Source of the DNA: Cladocopium goreaui | Lineage: Eukaryota > Sar > Dinophyceae > Suessiales > Symbiodiniaceae | Length of the DNA: 64,000 bases | Direction of reading: 5' to 3' | Assembly: GCA_947184155.2 (NCBI GenBank) | Contig: CAMXCT020000445.1 | Span: 62,001 to 126,000, forward strand | Part shown: positions 45,095-53,700 of the stretch, in pieces | Position numbering within the stretch: the stretch's first letter is position 1 | Layout of the letters: each line of letters begins with the position of its first letter | Translations under genes and position numbers: made by a program | The notes under the pieces: model-generated | Seen by the model: only the letters and a program-made list of their open reading frames with translations | What the model was told of the DNA's origin: nothing | Databases searched by the model: none

Positions 45095-45724
45095 CCCTAA
45101 TGAAACTTGTCAATTCCGGGGCAAAATTTCGTCCCGGAATTGACAAGTTTTACCAACCTAATTCGGGGTGTGCGCAGTTCCAGAAGCGCGGACGAGGCTA
45201 TATATACTTACTGTATATATGTATACTGTGTGTATATATATAACGAAAAATAGATATGAAATGGATGAAACGTACGGGTTCAAAGGGATTTGCCATTTTC
45301 GTTTTCGGCATGTGGGGAGTCGCACCAAGCAACAAACAGCCATGGATGACCATCCCAGCCGGACAACAACTTGACGGCACCGGCGCACCTCCCAGCGAGG
45401 GGTGGCTACCTCCACCTATCAAGTGGAACATCCATCATCTGTGGATAGTTTTGTAGCTGAAATGATTTGCTGTGGCCGTTTTGTCAGCTCTTGCGGCGCG
45501 AACTGCTCGCAATTTCTAGAAAATGAGATTTTGCGTGAAAGAAATTGGCATCTACCATATGTGTTTGCGTAAAATAATGTAAAATATCTATGCCAAGCTG
45601 CTTCGCATCGATTTTCATCAACCCCTGAAGCCTTGGTGATCCTGGCCCCGATCCAGCTTGGTCCAGCGGTATCCAGCGCTCCAGCCTTGCGGAGGAACTG
45701 CTCTTGTCCCATCTCCAAGGCCAC
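35759..45724 (-). CDS. Candidate multi-exon membrane protein gene(s), unrecognised
   Basis: A series of minus-strand frames follows AG|G acceptors. Best: 45724-45632 (VALEMGQEQFLRKAGALD), 43930 on (GIALVASLIFFYTSTPTSE, membrane), 43609-43552, 42980-42966 (EAVAE), 42087-42019 (DLVRKLLQRGAQSMAPKVA), 41731-41708 (VASILSDK), 41384 on, 41062 on, 40906 on (PPISVLLAGLLVP), about 40180-40080 (VVLVLIPVLCVAGYSEY), 39555-39495 (RSVGVIAGLVALARLLQ), 39171 on, 38885 on (AEIRRKNDEMKVKLAEAA), 38572 on, 37329 on (VGFGTLLWVLTTFWNLWLYF), 36371-36309 (YCAAWVTACAAKVSILL) and 35808 on (ALLFFFGNVAWAQMAV). At least six look membrane-spanning. They could be one gene, two genes, or continue into the coiled-coil gene. 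Exon joins are mostly unchecked. Confidence 0.45.
36178..36250. repeat. TCCATAAATG tandem repeat
   Basis: Six or so imperfect copies of TCCATAAAT, some followed by ACATAGATTTTT. Confidence 0.75.
36405..36760. repeat. Dispersed tandem GAGGATATTT / GAAACACTAGATA units
   Basis: Repeated TTGAGGATA and ATGAAACACTAGATA units surround a family 2 element at 36598-36705. Confidence 0.7.
36598..36705. repeat. Small inverted-repeat family 2 copy
   Basis: Starts TGGGTCAAAACCAATAG, ends GGTATTGATTCATAGCCA. Confidence 0.7.
38358..38461. mobile_element. Palindromic MITE, copy 16
   Basis: Left module is GTAATTTAACGTAG and right module the complement of GTAAACTAACATA; the ends are mixed. Confidence 0.92.
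39600..39670. repeat. TA microsatellite
   Basis: TATATAATTATATAATAT-type tract. Confidence 0.85.
40191..40296. mobile_element. Palindromic MITE, copy 17
   Basis: Left module is GTAATTTAACATAG, right module the complement of GTAAACTAACATA. Confidence 0.92.
42783..42889. mobile_element. Palindromic MITE, copy 18
   Basis: Left module is GTAATTTAACGTAAC, right module the complement of GTTATGTCAAAATAG. Confidence 0.9.
43022..43080. repeat. AATGGGAAAAC tandem repeat
   Basis: Five AATGGGAAAAC-type units, resembling the interior of the palindromic MITE. Confidence 0.75.
43156..43260. mobile_element. Palindromic MITE, copy 19
   Basis: Left module is GTAAACTAACATAG, right module the complement of GTTATGTCAAAATAG. 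Confidence 0.92.
43404..43508. repeat. Small inverted-repeat family 2 copy
   Basis: Starts TGTGTCAAAACC, ends GGTATTGATCCATACCCA. Confidence 0.72.
44553..44755. repeat. Three-copy minisatellite with G-runs
   Basis: Unit of about 75-80 bp: GGGATGTTAACGTTCATGTG, AACTTGCAG, AAGCAGTTGATGCTACGCAC, then a run of 7-11 G. Three copies, the last one fused to the triplet tract. Confidence 0.88.
44755..45094. repeat. GAT/ATG triplet microsatellite
   Basis: About 340 bp of GATGAT, GATATG and GACGATGTG units. Met/Asp-repeat frames are artefacts. Confidence 0.93.
45103..45150. other. Perfect 18-bp hairpin
   Basis: AAACTTGTCAATTCCGGG (45103-45120) and its exact complement (45133-45150) surround a 12-base spacer. 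The sequence is unrelated to the MITE families. Confidence 0.9.
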
Positions 45725-45763
45725 CTAGGTTTGAGTCAGGGAGCACCAGTTGGTGACTCGAGT

Positions 45764-45875
45764 TACCCTCTGGTAAACGTTTACGTAACTATGGAAAGAT
45801 CCACCATGCTATTAATGGGAAAACTCACTATTTCAATGGCCATTTTCAATAGCTATGTTAAATTACCAGAGGGTA
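45764..45875. mobile_element. Palindromic MITE, copy 20
   Basis: Left module is GTAAACGTTTACGTAAC, right module the complement of GTAATTTAACATAG. Confidence 0.9.
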
Positions 45876-45919
45876 CCAATATTCAACTCATTCAATTCAT
45901 TGAATTCATTCAATCATCA

Positions 45920-46083
45920 TCAACCTATCCCAAGTGTCCGAATCCACCAATCAGCCAAGCACAGCTCGGAGCCCCCCACACAGCTGGTCAACAGAAGGAA
46001 GTGAAGCAGGGCCATGGCGTCCTCAGCAAAATTCCACCGGAGTTCACGGCCAAATCTACTCTTGGCGGCTTCAGCAGGTAAGT
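45920..46083 (-). CDS. Possible exon (opposite reading also possible)
   Basis: Minus-strand frame with AEAAKSRFGRELRWNFAEDA and DAMALLHFLLL; a TGCTGAG|G acceptor lies inside. On the plus strand the same DNA ends in a textbook donor, CAG|GTAAGTA, at 46077/46078, so a plus-strand exon cannot be excluded. Confidence 0.3.
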
Positions 46084-46084
46084 A

Positions 46085-46188
46085 TACCCTCTGGTGAACT
46101 AACATAGCTATTGAAAATGGCCATTTATAGTGAGTTTTCCCATTAAAAATGGTGATTTTCCATAGTTACGTTAGTTTACCAGAGGGTA
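46085..46188. mobile_element. Palindromic MITE, copy 21
   Basis: Left module is GTGAACTAACATAG, right module the complement of GTAAACTAACGTA. Confidence 0.92.
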
Positions 46189-46189
46189 A

Positions 46190-47637
46190 GCAAGTCATCT
46201 TCAAGTGTCACGAGAAAACGACTGTTTACTTTCACGAAGAAGAAACACTCCTTTAGATATCAACCATGGGTGTGCTGCAGCGCTAGAAAGTCTTCACCAG
46301 GTGGTAGGGTGGTGCATCTTGGTCCGCCCTGAGGCTTCCACCAGGGGGAAAACGCTCCGCTTCCCTCTTGTTGTGCCGGTGTCGGCACTGGACTACAATT
46401 GAACTGAGATACTGCGAGCCGCAGCGGCTGCGGAGACTCACAGATTCGTAGATTGGCAGAATCCTCTGTCAATGGCGAGGTGACCACGAAGTGCTGGTGA
46501 GCCAAGTGCTGCTGATGTGCTCACCATCACATGCTGACCATCAGGAAGTCACCCCGGTTTTGAAAGGGATATTCCTAAAGAAAACAACATTTGATGGTTC
46601 TGTCCTCAGGCCTTGAGGTATCCCAGATCATTCTTGAGCCTCTGCCAGAGATCTAAACAGAAAATGGATCAACTCACCTGTCTGCAGAAGAATGGCTGGA
46701 ACAATGACTTTCCAATAGCTCACCTTCATCCGTCACCATAGTCACCTGTAGTTTACTGTCAAAGTTTGGTAACCCCAGATGTGTCCCAGAATACATCCCC
46801 ACATAATGCCACAACAAGCCATGCATCATCTCCCATGGGCTTCAGCCACACCAATCGGTTTTTTTTCGGCCGGATTGGTTTCGCCTGGCTGGAGCCGTGG
46901 GAGTTTCCATGATTTTCAGGTGACAGGCAAAGAAACCAGCAGGCAGCAGTTGCAGTTGCGGCGCAGCCTGTTTTTAAACGAGAGCGGTTTGGAACCAACG
47001 AGAGCATTGTCATCTTGTCCTTCCTCCATCTCATGCAGTCAATTTTGATGCGACACAATGCCGATCCGATCTGTGTTGAAAATCGTTGTGGAGTTGTGGA
47101 TGATAGGATATTTATTGTGGCATATTGTGACGACAGCTGTCCATAGACCATGGGTCTCATGGATCTCAGTGAGTTGGAGGCTGTATCGGACTGTCACACC
47201 AGGAGGTCACGGCTTAAATCTGGGAAAACAGAGCCGTGGCGAAATCGCTGACTCGGGAGGCGATTCGCAGTCTTCAATTCTTGTCCGAGCCACGTTCAAA
47301 AACTCACAGTCCGACAGAGGACCAGCCTGGGCCACTGGGGTCATGGGGATGGTAACACGAAAGTGGAGATTCTCGGTCCATGAAACACTTGTGCTTTGTG
47401 GAACTCACCAGGGACTAGTCACACTGGGAGATTCTCCGAGAACAATTTCTGAACGATGGCTTGAAACATCGCGACTTTCACCCTTCGACAACGTAGATGG
47501 AAACTCCCCATCCCCAATCCAGCACTGGTGAGTTCTTTACGGTGCTACCGTTTGCTCCAGTGGATCCAAGTTTCAAACGAAAATGAAAAAAACTTGGGAC
47601 TATTGAATATCGAGAAGGGACGACAAAACCTTTGAAC
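46190..47637. other. No gene firmly supported
   Basis: Open frames on both strands (for example 46759-47160 minus, 47058-47531 plus) lack convincing family features or acceptor/donor context. Probably 3' flank of the carrier gene plus spacer. Confidence 0.4.
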
Positions 47638-47741
47638 TACCCTCTGGTGAACTAACATAGCAATGGAAAATGGCCATTTATAGTGGATTTTCCCATTAAA
47701 CATGGTGATTTTCCATTGCTATGTTAGTTCACCAGAGGGTA
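47638..47741. mobile_element. Palindromic MITE, copy 22
   Basis: Both modules are GTGAACTAACATAGCAATGG-type, as in copy 5. It ends 2 bp from the stop codon of the carrier gene (47746-47744). Confidence 0.93.
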
Positions 47742-47743
47742 GA

Positions 47744-50700
47744 TCATATTGACGAGCCGCTCTTCTTGATGAAGTCTTGTGCGATCAAGGTGAGCATTGC
47801 GTGGGGTGCGATGCGCACGTAGTAGGTGGGGAAGCCGGCGTAGAAACGCAAAGGACCACCTGTGGCATGGAGACGGGGAAGCGAAATAAACTCAGGGCCA
47901 GATGGTTGTTTTGCTTCCAAGGGAGCTGTGGTTTGGTGGTATGATGCCGTCAATCCTTCGGGCAGCTGCCATCTCACACGTTTTAATCTTCAAATTGAGT
48001 CAAAATCACTAATCCTATAATATCCTATATACAATCTGAAAAGTATTCCCTCCAAACGCCCCATTCGATTCTATCAAATAACATATATGGGTATGGATCA
48101 ATACCTATTAATACCATTTTTAGGGGAATGAACATCCATTTACCAGCTATTTTGATGTTCACCAGGGGTACAAGGTTTTGACACACTGCCATATGGCTTT
48201 GTCTGAAAATAGTGTACTCATTTTCCCAACATTCTCCTTGACCAACCTTTCTCCTAGAAGCCAGCCTTCAGCCATGATCTTCATCGCACAATCCATGGAA
48301 CCTGAGCAAAATGCCATGGTCGCAATGGTCAGCCTATGGATTTGTCCCTCACTATACCCTCTAGTGAACTAACATAGCTATGGAAAATCACCATTTTTAA
48401 TGGGAAAACTCACTATAACTGGCCATTTTCAATAGCTATGTTAAATTACCAGAGGGTATGGCAATTTCCATGAGAAAGCTGTGATTGGAACCAGTGGATA
48501 ACTTGTGGGTACCCGATTTTCCGTTAAGGTCCTGACACTGCCCTGACAACCAGATAATAACTTTGCCTGAGCCTTCCGCAAAATTTGGCTATACATTCCA
48601 ATATGACAACCGATAGATAAGTCATCATAATCGTCCGTGTGCATTTAGGGTTTCTGAGTAGTTAAAAAAAACAACTTGGGCCGCCAATTTTGTTCCCCTT
48701 TGACCTCATCTCACACCAAGCAACTCTTGTAGGGAAGCTCACCTGTGACGCAGAGCTTTGTGCCACAAAGGGTGTAGCTATTCTCACAGATCATTCTCAC
48801 AGATGACACCAGAACATCGGCGTGAGCATTTCTTGGGACTGAAACCACTGCAGTTGCCCAAAGCAATAAGTGCCAACCACTGAAAAACTGCAGTTTTCAG
48901 TTATCTCAACTGTCAGCGACCGCCTGTGACGGGATCTTTCTTCTGCTTCTGCATCTGCGTCTTCACAAAGTCAAAGGGCAAGGAGAAGAAGGACGCGAAG
49001 AAACCGGCCTCGGCTGGGCGAAACTTCCTGAAAAATGACTCCCTCTGCTCAACACAGCGGAAATTCCACCATTTATCCATCGGATTTTCGTTTTCATCTT
49101 TTTCATCCAACTTCTCGGACCCTTCTTCTGTTGGAAAAATGTGATCTTTTCAATCAACAGATGGGTTTGTCTGAAAATAGTGTACCCCTACAATGGTTAA
49201 TGATCATTATCCCTATTAAATGGCTATAATTGGGGGTATACCCCATTTTCAGACATACCCAGATGTTTTTTTTTTTTTCCCATGGTTTCCCAGCTGAGCT
49301 GAGCCACAATGGCAGAGGCTCCAAAGACCTGTGGCGCTCCGGAGACGCCCATGTTGCCCAGCGCGTCCTGGCGACGTTGAAGAGTTGAGGGATTTGGAAC
49401 ATTTACAATTTATAAAATCATATACATATAATATATATATATATATATATATGTATACAATATAGATAGATATACATATATATATATACAATATAGATAT
49501 ACATATTATACATAATCTATATATATATGATATATGTGTATAATCATTTGAAAATCCCAAAATCATTCAACAAATGAGACCCAAAGATGATTGAAGATAT
49601 TCACGCGGCTTCTCTGATTTCGCAAAGAGTTGTGTTGGCCTTTTGTGTGATCTTAAAACCAAACAAAACGCTTCCACGGTTCGAAGGTGGGAGTACCTCC
49701 CAAATTGCATGAGATCTTAAGACTACGAGACTCATTCAGGCTCGGAAAATTCACATCGGCTGGTTCAAAGACAGTTCTTTGATGATCAAGCCCCAATTTT
49801 GACTGGCCAAAGCCCAATTCTTGGCTGGCTAAATCTCCATGTTACAACGAAAATTCAAAGGATCCAATAGAATTCGTACATATTTGATGGTCAACTCACC
49901 ATTTTTTCCATGTGAGCCATTAAAAATACCCCGTTTTCCCATCTCATTATACTAGTTGGTATTTTTAATGGCTTCCCTACTATGGCTTATCATAATCCCC
50001 AGTAAACCAGGTAGTATCATCCCCTATAGCAATCAATTCACCAGGGTATTTTTCCATGGTTTTTGTCGCCTTCGCACTGGCATTGAAAGCCAACATCCCG
50101 AAGTTCAAGGCCATAGCACGAGTTGCGGTAGGTGCAGCACCGGCCATCAAGCCACCTGCCTTGAGAAATGGCAGCATCAATGGATAATTCAACAGGAAAT
50201 CGTTGGTTTATGTCACTTTATACAACCTTTTTTTGGGGAGTGCAGGGGATCACAGGGGGGTTCCTTGTATTTCTGCCCATCATTCAACTTAGGGTGTTCC
50301 AATGGGAGATAAAGCGACAAAAACAAAGGTTGATAACCAATGTAAAGGGGATATGATGAGGATTTTTGTTGGGACATGTTGCCAACTTGATATGATTTTT
50401 TTGGTGTGTGTCTGAAAATTGGAGTGTTGAAACATCCCAATCTATCTGGGTAAATTATAATAATTCACTAACCTGAATGGTTCGGCCATTTGGGGATGAT
50501 TCCCCTAACACTAACTATGATTCCAGGGCTCGGTCGCAGTGAGGTCGTGATCAAATTTACCCAGAATATCCATTAACATTCATTATCTTCCATAATCTAC
50601 CCATAATTACCCAGTAATTAGACATTATATCCCTTATAATTTACCCAGAATCTATGTCAATTGGACTCGGGGGTCCCATATTCAGATGAAAGTCATTGAC

Positions 50701-53700
50701 CCTGAATGAGGCGACCTATTGCTAAGAAATGGCTAATCCTCTGGATATGTGGCCCAACAATAGGGAAAACCATAGGAAAATGGAGGTTTTAATGGGAAAA
50801 CCATAGGAAAACCATAGGAAAATGGAGGTTTTAATGGGAAAACCATAGGAAAACCATAGGAAAATGGAGGTTTACCCTCTGGTAATTTAACATAGCCATG
50901 GAAAATCAGCTTTTTTAATGGGAAAACTCACTATTCAATAGCTATGTTAAATTACCAGAGGGTATGTGGCCCAACAATGGTTGGCAGGATACTCTGTTTC
51001 TCTTTTTGTCGCCAAACGATCCATTACGATTCACCTACCATCAGTCACTTAACTCAGTTATATATTAGTTTCATCAGATTGGATTTCCAGGTGGTCGCTT
51101 CAGCATCCGATGGAGGCACTCCCTCATTGGCCACGATCTTTCCCATGGTGGTGAAGACGTTGGTGTATCCGGCTCTCCTCAGCAGCCGGACCATGCAATT
51201 TGCTGCCGCCCTACGTGCTTATTCAGAGTTGGGTTCAAGAGATGTCAAGACACTCACTTTCGCATGCATCAACTTGACATCCAGAATCAGGAAACACCAA
51301 ACTGAGGTTGATTTCTCTTCAACATTCATTGCAGCGATGCAAAATCTTACCACGATTTTAGCTGCATCAACCGACTAGCATGGTAAACTTCGGGCTCAAA
51401 CTGCTCCCCCAAATTGCCATGGCTCTCCGCTGCAGGCTTCATGCTGTCCGCCTCGCCAGGGTTGGACGACCAAATGCTGAGCTTCCAGGAAAACAGGTCA
51501 ATCGCTGGAAATTTGAAGGTAAATAACTGGAAACCCATGGCTTTTCAATCAGCCAGAAACAACATGGGTCATTAAATGTCACCATTGAACATCACCCAAC
51601 CATGATCGGTATATGGTCTACTAGATGGCTACTATTTTTGGTGATGTCCAATATTCCCAAAATGGGACATTTAATGACCCATGAACAAGGTGTTCCTAAA
51701 ATCAACCGCCTTTCGAGCAAAGTTTGAGAGTGAAAGCAATCTGCTAACGGCAACCTCTCCTTTTGTTGAGCTGGTCCTTGAAAAGACGAAACCGTGGGCG
51801 CCAACTAACAACCAGTTTCGCTGCTGAAACTTCGACCTACAGTCATATTGACAAAGTGAGGAGACAACCAATAATCACATGGGAATAGATTCAACAATAG
51901 TTGGCCTTTCACAGCTTGTCCCGAATCATTCTTGGTCATATCCTGTTTGTTCTGTCAATACCGCCATATTTTTTGGTAGGCCACACCAGTTCTATTCCCA
52001 TCTCTCTAATATAGCTTATATAAGTTATCTAAAAATTCTGTGTTTTTTGGTCGAACTCCCGGTTCTTGTTGGTTGGATCCTTCTTTCTTGTTGGCGAAAT
52101 CCTAACTTGTTGCTGCTTCCATCTTGGTTTCATCTCCATCTTTGCTTTTTTCAACCAACCTTCTGTTGGTTAAAATTCAAGTTTTTGCTGGTTTCACCAT
52201 GTTTCACCATGTTTCACAATGTTTCACCATGTTTCACCATGTTTCACCATGTTTCACCTCCATATTAGTGATTGTGACATCTCCCTTCAATCTCCATTTT
52301 TGCGAGTTTTTGGCTCCCAACAACCTATCCAACCTATCCAACCTATCCACCGTCCCCGGGTCGTCACCTGCATCCGGATGAGCGCCAGATCCGCGGGGTT
52401 GCCGATCAACGCGGCGAGGCCACCGGCGCTCAAGGCGCAACCGGCGTTCTCCAAGAAGGACATCTGTTTCCCCGGAGTCTTCACCTTGGAAGGTAGGATC
52501 AATGGATTGGTTTAAGGGAAAATCTACAGGAACCATGGTTTTTACCATCAAATATAGGGGTTTCCTGTAAATTTTCCCATCATCCAATTCTATGAAAAGA
52601 AGTAGGAAACGTAGGAAAGGTAGCCCCTGGTTATGACTAACATAGCTATTAAAAATGGCCATTTATAGTGGATTTACCCATTAAAAATGGTGATTTTCCA
52701 TAGTTATGTTAGTGACTAACATAGCCATGGTATAGATGGCCCATAGAAATAGATGGTTTACCTAGCTATAAAATGGTGATTTTCCATAGTTATGTTAGTT
52801 TACCAGATGGTACCAGGAAAAATGAGGAAAAAATGGAGATGTAACCAGCAGTAAGGATCTTTCATCGAACAATTGAAAGCTTCACTCTGGGAATTGACCC
52901 AAAAAGCGGGATTTCAGAAAAAAACTCTGCAGGTTGCCTCATTGATCACAGGCTTGCAATCCTACTTGCCATTTACACAGGTCCCCAGCAACACAGTTCC
53001 CTATGCACGATGGGATGATCATTCCTATCCACTGGTCCCGTGGCTTAACCCAAGATCTATCTTGACAAGATAACCATGAGAACCCCTATTACCTATCCAA
53101 ATCATGACAGGGATCATTACACACAATCATTATAGTACAACTTTTGGGATATGTACTTGTATGATAATCGCTTTATAACAGTGGATAGTTTAGTTTATCT
53201 TTTTCACCATTAGGAATACTACCGTGTTCTTTTGGTTCGGCTTCTAGCAGTCAATAGTAATCATCGATTCATTAAAAAGTACTGATAGTAAAGTAATTAT
53301 AAACCACCAATGGTTTATAGTACCCATTTATGGTAAAATTGGGGATGGACAAATTCTATCATATATCATTATTATATCATAGATATCATTATATCATATT
53401 TTATATCATTTTACTATATCTTTTCGAACATCAATCTGGGTAAATTATAATATTTCACTAACCTGAATTAAGGCCATTTTGGGATGATTTCCCTTATTAA
53501 CCATGATTCCAGTGAGGTCGCAGTGAGGTCGTTATAATTTACCCATATCAATATCATTATAGCCAACCAACCACCACCCATGATCCGCACCAGGCGGCCA
53601 TGCCCGTGAACTTGTCGAAGAGCCCCAAACGCGCTCCGGTGTAGACCACCTGACGCGTGAGCCCCGCGGTCAGCCCCGTGTAGAACGCCGTCACGCCCTC

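Noticed and set aside
44828-45243. Met/Asp-repeat ORFs
   Set aside because: Translation of a GAT/ATG triplet microsatellite.
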